Assembly: GCA_900473175.1 (NCBI GenBank)
Contig: UCKM01000027.1
Span: 1 to 60,108 of the forward strand
Origin: Hyphomicrobiales bacterium
Lineage (GTDB): Bacteria > Pseudomonadota > Alphaproteobacteria > Rhizobiales > Rhizobiaceae
Reading direction: 5' to 3'
Length of the DNA: 60,108 nucleotides
The position numbers and the translations under genes were made by a program. Below are positions 33,515 through 41,408 of this stretch, in pieces. Every line of letters starts with the position of its first letter. The first letter of the stretch is position 1. A model generated the notes under the pieces. That model saw only the letters and a list, made by a program, of their open reading frames with translations. It did no database searches and was not told the DNA's origin.

Positions 33515-34411
33515 ATGCAGAGCATCAAGGACACCTACCAACGCATCACCGATACCATCGTCGAGCAGCTTGAAACCGGCACCAAGCCGTGGATACGCCC
33601 CTGGCGCGGCAACGTCCGCAGCTCACTTATCCCGCGCCGCGCGACCGGCGAAGCCTATCGCGGCATCAACGTCCTAATGCTGTGGATCTCCGGCCAGATG
33701 TTCGGCTACGAGGAAAACACGTGGATGACTTATCGGCAGGCGCAGGATCTAGGCGCACAAGTCCGAAAGGGCGAGAAAGGCACCCTCGTCGTCAAGTACG
33801 GCACATTCACACCAAAGGAGCGCGAAGACGACGAAGAACGATCGATCCCCTACCTGAAGGGATACACCGTCTTCAATGTCGAGCAGATCGAGAACCTGCC
33901 CGACCGGTTTTTCAGCCCGATCGAAGAGACGCCGGCGACAGCGGTTCCGCATCTTGAAACCGTCGAGACGTTCGTAAATCGCACAGGTGCGAAAGTCGCT
34001 TACGGCGGCACGCAAGCCTGCTATCGCCCGACCAGAGACGACATTCTCATGCCGGACCGGCAGCGCTTTGTCAGCGAGGTTCACCTATATTCGACCCTGC
34101 TTCACGAAATGTCGCACTGGTCGGGTGCAAAGCACCGCCTGGACCGCGACATGAGCGGCAGATTCGGCAGCGAAAGCTATGCCGTCGAAGAGCTCATCGC
34201 GGAGCTGGCAGCTTCGTTTCTCTGCGCGGATCTTGGCGTGGCCCATGACCCGCGCGACAACACCGCAGCTTATTTGGCGAATTGGCTTGCCGTCTTGAAA
34301 AATGACAAGCGCGCAATCATCACGGCCGCTGCCAAGGCACAGGTTACCGCCGACTACCTCCACGAATTAGCGCTGTCGAATGGCAGGGAGGTCGCGCTTG
34401 CGCTGCCATAA
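33515..34411 (+). CDS. ArdC-like antirestriction / ssDNA-binding zincin
   Basis: A 298-residue protein with two parts. The N-terminal ArdC-type ssDNA-binding region (YQRITDTIVEQLETGTKPW, then GEAYRGINVLMLW and WMTYRQAQDLGAQVRKGEKGT) is followed by a zinc-peptidase-like domain with HEMSH at residues 197-201 and a downstream glutamate in EELIAELAASFLC. ArdC proteins protect incoming plasmid DNA from restriction. Start ATG 33515 has GGAGA upstream; an ATG at 33503 is possible. It is commonly found on conjugative plasmids, yet no transfer genes are in this window. Confidence 0.88.
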   Translation: MQSIKDTYQRITDTIVEQLETGTKPWIRPWRGNVRSSLIPRRATGEAYRGINVLMLWISGQMFGYEENTWMTYRQAQDLGAQVRKGEKGTLVVKYGTFTPKEREDDEERSIPYLKGYTVFNVEQIENLPDRFFSPIEETPATAVPHLETVETFVNRTGAKVAYGGTQACYRPTRDDILMPDRQRFVSEVHLYSTLLHEMSHWSGAKHRLDRDMSGRFGSESYAVEELIAELAASFLCADLGVAHDPRDNTAAYLANWLAVLKNDKRAIITAAAKAQVTADYLHELALSNGREVALALP

Positions 34412-34460
34412 GCAGCCTCGCGCAGGGTCGCAGCGGGGAATACGATGCCTGTTGTACGAG

Positions 34461-34476
34461 ATTGTCAGCTGACAAT
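34461..34476. promoter_or_regulatory. parS-like palindrome upstream of repA
   Basis: ATTGTCAGCTGACAAT is a perfect 16-base palindrome. It agrees with the repABC parS consensus GTTNNCNGCNGNNAAC except at the outermost pair. The same 16-mer lies after repB. Expected binding site of RepB for partition. Confidence 0.75.
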
Positions 34477-34618
34477 TGTAGGAAAAAGACCATTAAAACA
34501 ATTGCCTAGGATTTGCGCTAGGACATCGTTAAGTATTTGTTAACTTAATACTTCTTGACCGAATCGAGGACTCAGTTCAGTTTGCGTGAAAATCATAATT
34601 TAACTCGTTTTTGCGTGA

Positions 34619-35842
34619 ATGCCAATGAACAGCACCGAAGCACTGAAAGCGCGGCAGTCAGTCCAGCCGGCGATTGACGAAACGATCTGGGCGGATTCTC
34701 AAGCCCTTGGATCGCAGCTTCAGCTACTCCGGGAACGCTTGTTTCCACCTGAGGCTGAAAAGCAGTTGCGGCGTTTTTCGAGCGCAGAAGTCGCAAAGCT
34801 CATTGGCGTGACTGAAAGTTATGTGCGCCATTTGGCGCTTGCAGAAGATGGCCCGGTTCCCGAGAAAGCTCCGAATGGAAAACGGGCTTACACACTCGAC
34901 CAGATTCATGCGCTAAGGCGCCATCTCACCAAGGGCAAGACATCTTACGTACCAACCCGAACCACGGGCGAACGCTTGCAGATCATAGCGGTTACAAACT
35001 TCAAAGGCGGGTCCGGTAAAACCACCAGTGCAGCACACCTCGCGCAGTACTTTGCATTGCGCGGATATCGTGTTTTAGCGGTGGACCTTGATCCGCAGGC
35101 GTCGATGTCGGCGCTATACGGATATCAGCCTGAATTTGACGTTGGAGACAACGGCACACTCTATGGTGCGATACGCTACGACGATGAGCGGCGTCCACTA
35201 AGCGAGATAATTCGGCGCACATATTTTGCTGGTCTTGATCTTGTGCCTGGCAATCTCGAACTCCATGAGTTTGAGCACGACACCCCGCGCGTGTTGTCCG
35301 ACAGAAACCGAGATCCGGATGGGCTCTTTTTCATGCGGGTGTCCAATGCGTTGGAAAGTGTGGGAGATAACTACGACGTTGTCGTTATAGACTGCCCACC
35401 TCAACTCGGGTTCCTCACAATGTCCGCACTCTGCGCTGCCACGTCCGTGTTAATCACGGTGCATCCGCAGATGCTGGACGTTGCTTCCATGAACCAGTTT
35501 CTCGCTATGACCTCCCAATTGCTATCGGTCGTTCGAGAGGCAGGCGGTAACTTGGAATACGACTGGATGAGATACCTCGTGACGCGGTACGAACCTCATG
35601 ACGGTCCACAAGCTCAAATAGTTGCATTCCTCCGCAATTTGTTCAGCGAGCGAGTTCTGACCTCCATGATGGTCAAATCGACGGCTGTATCGGACGCAGG
35701 ATTGTCCAAACAAACAATTTACGAAGCCGGCCGCGAAACAATGAACCGTCAAACCTATGATCGGGCCATTGAATCTATGGACAGCGTGAACGCCGAAATC
35801 GAGGGCCTTGTTAGACGAGCTTGGGGGAGGGCAGCAGCGTGA
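34619..35842 (+). CDS. repA: Plasmid partition ATPase RepA
   Basis: A 407-residue ParA-type ATPase of the repABC family that partitions the plasmid and represses its own operon. The N-terminal region has a helix-turn-helix (RRFSSAEVAKLIGVTESYVRHL). The deviant Walker A FKGGSGKTT spans about residues 128-136, with the switch motif VDLDPQASMS and Walker B VVVIDCPPQLG. ATG 34619 and ATG 34625 are both possible starts. A direct repeat TTTGCGTGAA occurs twice just upstream (34581-34590 and 34610-34619) and might be a RepA site. The stop overlaps the repB GTG start. Confidence 0.94.
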   Translation: MPMNSTEALKARQSVQPAIDETIWADSQALGSQLQLLRERLFPPEAEKQLRRFSSAEVAKLIGVTESYVRHLALAEDGPVPEKAPNGKRAYTLDQIHALRRHLTKGKTSYVPTRTTGERLQIIAVTNFKGGSGKTTSAAHLAQYFALRGYRVLAVDLDPQASMSALYGYQPEFDVGDNGTLYGAIRYDDERRPLSEIIRRTYFAGLDLVPGNLELHEFEHDTPRVLSDRNRDPDGLFFMRVSNALESVGDNYDVVVIDCPPQLGFLTMSALCAATSVLITVHPQMLDVASMNQFLAMTSQLLSVVREAGGNLEYDWMRYLVTRYEPHDGPQAQIVAFLRNLFSERVLTSMMVKSTAVSDAGLSKQTIYEAGRETMNRQTYDRAIESMDSVNAEIEGLVRRAWGRAAA

Positions 35843-36855
35843 AAGGAAGAGACGTACTACGTGATCTCGTCGGCGCCGGAAGGCCTGCGCCCACTCAGGT
35901 GGAAATGCCACATGCGCGACCGGCAGGTGCTGTTAAGGCAATGAGCTTGGGACTGGATCGTCTTACCGAAGAGGCGGCTGCCGCAAAAAACCTCCGCGAA
36001 GCACTCGCTGGAGGTGATAACGTAGTCGAGCTCGATCCAGCGCTAATTGATCCGTCGATCATCACGGATCGGATCGCCTTCGATAATGACCCCGAATTCA
36101 ACGAGTTGAAATCGGCGATCGAATCAAATGGTCAGCAAGTGCCCATTCTTGTCAGACCGCATCCGAAGGATGATAGAAGGTTCCAGGCGGCATACGGCCA
36201 TCGGCGGATCAGAGTTTCCTTGGAGCTTGGCTTCAAAGTTAAGGCGATCGTCAAGAAGCTGACTGACCATGAGCTAGTCGTGGCGCAGGGCCAGGAGAAC
36301 GGTCCCCGTCTTGATCTTAGCTTCATCGAGCGGGCGTTGTTTGCTTCACGGATGGAACAAAGCGGCTTTGATCGTGAAACAGTTTGTGCCGCATTGGGGA
36401 TTGATAAGCCCGAGGCATCGCGATTGCTCTCAGTGGCGAACGCTATCGATGCGGAGATAATACTCGCAATAGGCCCGGCGCCGAAAGTTGGTAGACCCCG
36501 GTGGACGGCTCTGGTGTCGAATCTGCAGTCAGACGGTGCGAGGGACCGAGCTTATACAATAGTAGCCAGTCCGGCGTTCAAGGAAGCCGATTCAAATGGT
36601 CGATTTGGGATTGTATTCGACGCTGCCGGTAGCAAGCCGGTTGTCACCAAGGTAAGGCCAAGGTCTGAATTGAGAGCGCGAGGTGAAAGGGTTGCTTGGC
36701 TCGAAAGGAAAGGCAAGCAGCTTCGCCTCATCAGCGATCAAGTTGCTTTCAACTCATTTCTCGAAGCGAGAATCCCGCAACTTTTGGCGGAATTCGAAGC
36801 CGAACCACCATCAGCAAGGCCGATTTCAAAAAAGGAGGATGCCATTGAAAAATAG
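35839..36855 (+). CDS. repB: Plasmid partition protein RepB
   Basis: A 338-residue ParB-like DNA-binding protein of the repABC operon. The N-terminus MKGRDVLRDLVG is typical, followed by a conserved VVELDPALIDPSIITDRI, the ParB box (QQVPILVRPHPKD, then AAYGHRRIR with GHRR at residues 120-123), and a helix-turn-helix region around VCAALGIDKPEASRLL. The start is a GTG overlapping the repA stop (GTGA at 35839-35842) with GGGGGAGGG upstream. It binds parS; the two palindromes at 34461 and 36861 flank the repA-repB pair. Confidence 0.93.
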   Translation: MKGRDVLRDLVGAGRPAPTQVEMPHARPAGAVKAMSLGLDRLTEEAAAAKNLREALAGGDNVVELDPALIDPSIITDRIAFDNDPEFNELKSAIESNGQQVPILVRPHPKDDRRFQAAYGHRRIRVSLELGFKVKAIVKKLTDHELVVAQGQENGPRLDLSFIERALFASRMEQSGFDRETVCAALGIDKPEASRLLSVANAIDAEIILAIGPAPKVGRPRWTALVSNLQSDGARDRAYTIVASPAFKEADSNGRFGIVFDAAGSKPVVTKVRPRSELRARGERVAWLERKGKQLRLISDQVAFNSFLEARIPQLLAEFEAEPPSARPISKKEDAIEK

Positions 36856-36860
36856 AGATT

Positions 36861-36892
36861 TTCAATAAATTGTCAGCTGACAATTTATTGAA
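36861..36892. promoter_or_regulatory. Extended 32-base perfect palindrome containing parS-like core
   Basis: Two 16-base arms TTCAATAAATTGTCAG and CTGACAATTTATTGAA form an uninterrupted palindrome. Its central 16 bases are identical to the site upstream of repA. It begins 5 bases after the repB stop, so it may act in partition and also as an RNA hairpin at the repA-repB transcript end. Confidence 0.75.
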
Positions 36893-36910
36893 TGACGCTT
36901 CGTCAGGAAT

Positions 36911-36976
36911 AACCGCAAAAGAAAAAAGCCCACCAAAACATCGCTGTTCGGAAGGCTTCTCTCATATCGTTTAGCA
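36911..36976 (-). ncRNA. Counter-transcribed RNA (incA-like) of repABC
   Basis: Between repB and repC, on the minus strand, a TTGACA (37006-37011) and GATTCT (36983-36988) with a 17-base spacer make a good promoter. An expected start near 36976 and a terminator-like GAAGCC...GGGC stem followed by TTTTTTC at about 36911-36920 give an RNA of about 65 bases. This matches in place, strand and size the ctRNAs that control RepC levels and incompatibility in repABC plasmids. Confidence 0.75.
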
Positions 36977-36982
36977 GCGTTG

Positions 36983-37011
36983 AGAATCGCATTTCCTAGA
37001 ATCAGTGTCAA
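36983..37011 (-). promoter_or_regulatory. Promoter of the repABC ctRNA
   Basis: Minus-strand TTGACA, 17-base spacer, GATTCT. Directs transcription away from repC into the repB-repC gap. Confidence 0.65.
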
Positions 37012-37071
37012 GAGTCTTGATCGTCGTTTTGGCGAGTGGAAATCTTTTGCCTTTTGAAAAGGTAAACGGAG

Positions 37072-38286
37072 ATGCTCGGAAATCTCATAACGACGCCCTT
37101 TGGGCGGCGAGCGATGTCGCTTGGCCAATTGAAAACACAGGCAGAAGCGCAGGACATCGATGAAGGCAAGTCGGCCGACAAGTGGCAGATCTATCGCTGG
37201 CTGTGCGAAGGTAAGGAAATCATTGGTGTTGGCGACCGATCTCTGGCCGTGCTCAACGCATTGCTATCATTTCTGCCCGACAATGAACTGTCGGTGGAAA
37301 ATGGGCTGGTGGTGTTTCCCTCTAATGTCCAGCTTTCGATGCGCGCCCACGGCATGGCCAATGCCACGTTGCGCCGCCATCTCGCAGCATTGCTGGAATG
37401 CGGCCTGATTACGCGCAAGGACAGCCCAAACGGTAAACGCTATTCGCGTAAGGGCAGGGGAGGGGAGATCACCGACGCGTTTGGCTTCTCCCTGGCGCCG
37501 TTGCTGGCACGCGCAGAGGAGCTGCAACAGGCGGCTGAGAGCGTGCGCGCAGCCTCAAGGGCACTCAAGCTCGTGCGCGAGCGCATCACGCTTCACCGGC
37601 GCGATATCGCCAAACTCATTGAGGTTGCTGTCGCGGAAGACATCCCCGGTGACTGGGCAGCGATCTGGAAGCGGTTCCGGGCGATTGTGGAGGCAATCCC
37701 ACGTCAGGGCGTGCTTGCTACGCTGGAGCCAATCCTGAGTGATCTGGCGACATTGCATGACGAAGTGGCTATGCTATTGGAAAAGCATGTTAATGCTGAG
37801 AATCCGAGCGCCAATGAGTCTCAGAATGATCGGCAGCAACAGAATTCAAAACCCGACTCTAAATCTGATCTTGAACCTGGCTTAAGAAACAGCCAAGGAC
37901 CAAAACTCGAGCCGGTAAAAACCAAGGCAGAGGATGCCACCAAGACCTATCCGTTGGGATTGGTGATGAAAGCCTGTCCGGAAATCGCCGACTATGCGGC
38001 GAGCGGCATCAGCAACTGGCGAGATTTGATGGCTATCGCGGCGCAAGTGAGGGGGTATCTTGGCATTTCGCCCTCGGCCTACGAGGAGGCGCTTGATGTT
38101 CTGGGGCAGGAAAACACGGCAATTGTCATTGCCTGCATGCTGCAGCGCGCCGAAACCATCAATTCGGCCGGCGGATATCTGCGGGCATTAACCGAAAAGG
38201 CGAGGGCAGGGGAGTTCTCGGTCGGTCCTATGCTGATGGCAGCCCTACGGGCGACGGGAGCGCATCTGCAGATGGTACCGAAATGA
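37072..38286 (+). CDS. repC: Replication initiator RepC (repABC copy)
   Basis: A 404-residue RepC, the initiator of repABC replicons. The N-terminal TTPFGRRAMSLGQL is a family hallmark. Other blocks are the DNA-binding region VVFPSNVQLSMRAHGMANATLRRHLAALLECGLI and the C-terminal YEEALDVLGQENTAIVIACMLQR with GGYLRALTEKARAGEFS. The replication origin of such plasmids lies inside repC; an AT-rich patch is visible near 37790-37900. ATG 37072 follows GTAAACGGAG. It is separated from repB by 216 bases that hold the palindrome and the ctRNA. Confidence 0.95.
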   Translation: MLGNLITTPFGRRAMSLGQLKTQAEAQDIDEGKSADKWQIYRWLCEGKEIIGVGDRSLAVLNALLSFLPDNELSVENGLVVFPSNVQLSMRAHGMANATLRRHLAALLECGLITRKDSPNGKRYSRKGRGGEITDAFGFSLAPLLARAEELQQAAESVRAASRALKLVRERITLHRRDIAKLIEVAVAEDIPGDWAAIWKRFRAIVEAIPRQGVLATLEPILSDLATLHDEVAMLLEKHVNAENPSANESQNDRQQQNSKPDSKSDLEPGLRNSQGPKLEPVKTKAEDATKTYPLGLVMKACPEIADYAASGISNWRDLMAIAAQVRGYLGISPSAYEEALDVLGQENTAIVIACMLQRAETINSAGGYLRALTEKARAGEFSVGPMLMAALRATGAHLQMVPK

Positions 38287-38350
38287 TCTGGTTCGGGGCG
38301 AAATGCGCGAAGACTCGACTCTTTAACCAATCTCTGCGTGAAATATTGTT

Positions 38351-39391
38351 ATGGCAAAAACTCCTCGTCAGTCCTCTCAACCGCTACTTCGTGAAACAGA
38401 GCGTCCTTTGCAGAGCAGGCCGCGCAAGCTTCGTGATCCGGCGCAGCCGCAACTTGCGCTCGACCCCATGCCAGAGCGTGTCGAGCCCTGTCTTGCATTG
38501 CTTAAGACAAAGCCGCCGACAGGGCCGGACTGGCTATTTGAGGTCAAATGGGACGGCTACCGGCTTGCCGTTCATATCGAAGCCAAAGGTATTCGTGTTC
38601 TGACACGCGCAGGGCACGACTGGACCCACCGTTTTCCGGCAATTGCCGATGCAGCAAAGAACCTTGGTGTGGCGACCGCCATTGTCGACGGGGAAGCGGT
38701 TGTCCTTGATGAGCGGGGTTTGCCTGACTTTGGCCTTTTGCAGCAATCGCTCGGCGGTCGAGGCGGCAAGCGCATATCGCAAGAAGCCTCGTTTTATGCC
38801 TTCGATCTCCTTTATTTCGACGGGCATGACCTCAGGGACATGGAACTGGTGTCGCGCCGGCATCTGCTTGAGGATCTGATCGGAAAGGCCGATGGCGTCA
38901 TAAAGTATTCCGAAACGATTGAAGGCGATGGCGATAGTCTTCTCGCTGATGCCCGTCAGCACGGCCTTGAAGGCATAATCGCCAAGCGGAGAGACAGTTC
39001 TTACAGCAGTGGCCGCGCCGGCGACTGGTTGAAGATCAAATGCACGCAAAGCGAAAGCTTCTTTATTATCGGTTGGGAGCCGTCGAGTGTTGCCTTTGGC
39101 GGTGTTGGCCGCCTTCTGCTCGCTGCCTGGAAAGGTCATGAGCTCGTTTACGTTGGCAGCGTTGGCACCGGGTTAAACCAACGCACGGCAATGGCCCTTC
39201 GTAAAGACCTGGAGAAGCTGAAGACCACCAAGCCACCGGTTTCGATCCAGGAGAAGGGTGTGCAATTCGTCCTGCCGACGCTGATTGCAGAAATTGAATT
39301 CCGGGCCTGGACCCATGATGGCAACCTCAGGCATGCGTCCTACAAGGGTCTGCCCGAATTGCAGGACAATGCTGCAGTTTATAAAATTTGA
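38351..39391 (+). CDS. ATP-dependent DNA ligase (LigD ligase-domain type)
   Basis: A 346-residue stand-alone ATP-dependent DNA ligase. The adenylation motif is EVKWDGYR with Lys66. DGEAVVLDERG, EGIIAKRRDSSY and WLKIKC are nucleotidyltransferase motifs III to V in order. An OB domain follows to the end. There is no polymerase or phosphoesterase domain, so it matches the ligase part of LigD or the short rhizobial accessory ligases of non-homologous end joining. No Ku gene is nearby. It lies 64 bases downstream of repC, in the same direction. Confidence 0.9.
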   Translation: MAKTPRQSSQPLLRETERPLQSRPRKLRDPAQPQLALDPMPERVEPCLALLKTKPPTGPDWLFEVKWDGYRLAVHIEAKGIRVLTRAGHDWTHRFPAIADAAKNLGVATAIVDGEAVVLDERGLPDFGLLQQSLGGRGGKRISQEASFYAFDLLYFDGHDLRDMELVSRRHLLEDLIGKADGVIKYSETIEGDGDSLLADARQHGLEGIIAKRRDSSYSSGRAGDWLKIKCTQSESFFIIGWEPSSVAFGGVGRLLLAAWKGHELVYVGSVGTGLNQRTAMALRKDLEKLKTTKPPVSIQEKGVQFVLPTLIAEIEFRAWTHDGNLRHASYKGLPELQDNAAVYKI

Positions 39392-39399
39392 ATGCAAAC

Positions 39400-39428
39400 T
39401 TGACAAATATCGGACGGCACGCGATATA
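39400..39428 (+). promoter_or_regulatory. Promoter of the toxin-antitoxin operon
   Basis: TTGACA (39400-39405), 17-base spacer, GATATA (39423-39428). Lies 26 bases before the toxin gene start. Confidence 0.6.
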
Positions 39429-39453
39429 TACCCCAATGGGTTACTGAGGAACG

Positions 39454-39792
39454 ATGCAGACAGTTTGTGAAACTCCTCTATTTACCAAACAGGCTGCTGA
39501 GATCTTCGCACCGGAAGAGCGAGCTGATTTGATTGCATTCCTGGCAGGTAATCCTCTCGCAGGCGATGAAATGCCCGGTTGCGGAGGTGTGCGAAAACTC
39601 CGTTTCGGGGCGAAAGGGAAGGGGAAAAGCGGTGGGGCCAGGGTCATCTACTACTGGTATAGCGATGAGGCCCCGATTTATGCTCTTTTGGCATACCCCA
39701 AGAATGCAAAGACAGATTTGACGGCCGATGAACGATCTGCCGTCGCCGCATTCGCCAAGGCGATTAAAGCTACTGCAAGGAGTTTGAAATGA
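39454..39792 (+). CDS. RelE/HigB-type toxin
   Basis: A 112-residue protein of the RelE/HigB-like mRNA-interferase group. Features are GVRKLRFGAKGKGKSGGARVIYYW, a basic strand-loop-strand with GGARVIYY, and LLAYPKNAKTDLTADE. Such toxins cleave mRNA at the ribosome. The order toxin first, antitoxin second is that of higBA-type pairs. The stop overlaps the antitoxin start (ATGA). It would help keep the plasmid in the population. Confidence 0.85.
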   Translation: MQTVCETPLFTKQAAEIFAPEERADLIAFLAGNPLAGDEMPGCGGVRKLRFGAKGKGKSGGARVIYYWYSDEAPIYALLAYPKNAKTDLTADERSAVAAFAKAIKATARSLK

Positions 39793-40097
39793 ACAGAAAG
39801 TCTACATTTGCGAACGATTTGATGCAGTCCATGGCCGATGCGCTTTCACATGCGCAGGGCCGGGAAGTCAAGGGTGTCGTCGTCCACAAAGTGGATGTTG
39901 CCAGCGTTGACGCAAAAGCCGTTCGGAAGCGACTGAACCTCACACAGGACGAAATGGCGGCTGCCTTGGGTACAAGCCCTTCCGGTTACAAGAAATGGGA
40001 GCAAGGGTCGCGTCAGCCTTCAGGAGCAGCCCGGACCCTTTTGCATGTCATGGCAAAAGAGCCGGAAGCAGTCATGCGTGCGCTTGCGACAGACTAA
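39789..40097 (+). CDS. XRE-family antitoxin
   Basis: A 102-residue protein. The C-terminal part is a Cro/CI helix-turn-helix (VRKRLNLTQDEMAAALGTSPSGYKKWEQGSRQPSG at about residues 56-90), as in HigA/NadS-type antitoxins. The N-terminal part should bind the toxin. Start ATG 39789 overlaps the toxin stop. It should repress the promoter at 39400. It converges with the recombinase gene, 18 bases away. Confidence 0.87.
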   Translation: MNRKSTFANDLMQSMADALSHAQGREVKGVVVHKVDVASVDAKAVRKRLNLTQDEMAAALGTSPSGYKKWEQGSRQPSGAARTLLHVMAKEPEAVMRALATD

Positions 40098-40114
40098 GTT
40101 GCCAGAGACGTATG

Positions 40115-41017
40115 CTATTGATCCACAACCAAGCCTAGCTTCTTTGCTCGATCAAGCAGGTGCTTGACCGACGAGGCTGTCCAGGTTGCCGATCCCCGCG
40201 GCGTGCGCTCGTACATCGCTTCAAGCTGGGCTGCAATGTCGCGCAAGGTGAGGTCAGGATTCGCGTTGGCAATACCGGTGACGAGAGACATCAGCCGGTC
40301 TTCCGGCAAACGGCGACGGGCAGCGCTGACCAATCCCGGATCAGCCAAACCTGCGTGCACGAGGCGGCTTACTGACCGCCGCAGTCGATCGACGGACCAT
40401 TTCTGCCCGCTTTCACGATTGAGGCTTCGCGCCACGTCTTCCCATGGGTGGTCTGGACGCATGCGCTGTACGATCGGCAGCCAGGAAGACATGGTTGCGG
40501 TCAGGTCTGCAAGATGGTCGCGTTTTCTTGCCCGTGATGTCTTGGCAATGGCATCAGGTGTCCGCGCACGGAGGCCAGGATTGCCCGGAAGCTTGCCACG
40601 GGCTTTGGCCGCTTTGATTCCAGCTTTGGTGCGCTCCGAAATCAAGGCTCTCTCCAACTGCGCAACAGCGCCTAATACCTGCAGCGAGAACATGCCTTGT
40701 GGTGTCGAGGTATCGATCGGATCGTTCAGCGAGCGGAAATGTGCACCCTTGTCTTCCAGTTGTTCAATGACCTGCAGCAGATGGCTGACAGAACGGGCAA
40801 GGCGGTCCAGACGAACCACAACCAGGACTTCTCCTGTATCGATCTCGCGTAACAGCTTTGCCAGAACTGGCCGCGCGCGGGATGCGCCAGAGCCCCGCTC
40901 TTCGAAAACCGTGTGACAGCCGGCCGCCTGCAGCTCAATCAGCTGAGCATCGCTCAATTGATCTTCCGTTGAAACACGAGCGTATCCGATAAGACGTGGC
41001 TTGGATTGGGGTTTCAT
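40115..41017 (-). CDS. Serine recombinase (resolvase/invertase type)
   Basis: A 300-residue serine recombinase. The catalytic Ser16 is in LIGYARVSTEDQ. Other resolvase motifs are VLVVVRLDRLARSVSHLLQ and LGAVAQLERALISERTKAGIKAAKARGK. The C-terminal 150 residues are longer than in Tn3 resolvase and hold extra helices, possibly a second DNA-binding unit. Likely work: resolving plasmid dimers or cointegrates, or part of a lost transposon. TTCCGATATTGTACAA at about 41046-41061 upstream resembles a res core. Confidence 0.88.
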   Translation of the reverse strand: MKPQSKPRLIGYARVSTEDQLSDAQLIELQAAGCHTVFEERGSGASRARPVLAKLLREIDTGEVLVVVRLDRLARSVSHLLQVIEQLEDKGAHFRSLNDPIDTSTPQGMFSLQVLGAVAQLERALISERTKAGIKAAKARGKLPGNPGLRARTPDAIAKTSRARKRDHLADLTATMSSWLPIVQRMRPDHPWEDVARSLNRESGQKWSVDRLRRSVSRLVHAGLADPGLVSAARRRLPEDRLMSLVTGIANANPDLTLRDIAAQLEAMYERTPRGSATWTASSVKHLLDRAKKLGLVVDQ

Positions 41018-41408
41018 AGCAGGATTCTAGGCAGAAAATGCTGTTTGTACAATATCGGAAGTTATCAGAAAACGGTCGTTTGAAAATGCCGACAATAGGG
41101 AAAGCGAGCACATCTACAGGTGACAGAACGCCCGAAACACTAGGAAAACCGGCGTTTGCACGGCGTAGGACGGGCATTGACCTTGGGGGTTGAATTCTGT
41201 CGCCAACTCCTTGCATTGGCAGTGCCGGCTTGTTGTGCGCATAGTCCGATAAGAGGAAGCTAAGTCAGAATTAAGTGCTATTGGACAAAAAATGTTAACG
41301 TAAACAGTGCGTTAAGTTTCTAATAGTTGGTAGGGCTTCGTGCATGAATAATTTCTGAACGGTTCGGCGATAGGCAAACAGGATCGCAATCAGCTTGATC
41401 CGAGTGCC
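41018..41408. other. Recombinase upstream region and left flank of the IS5 element
   Basis: No gene. The first part probably carries the recombinase promoter and res-like site. From about 41328 (GGGCTTCGTGCATGAA) it is likely the left end of the IS5-type element. Confidence 0.4.
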
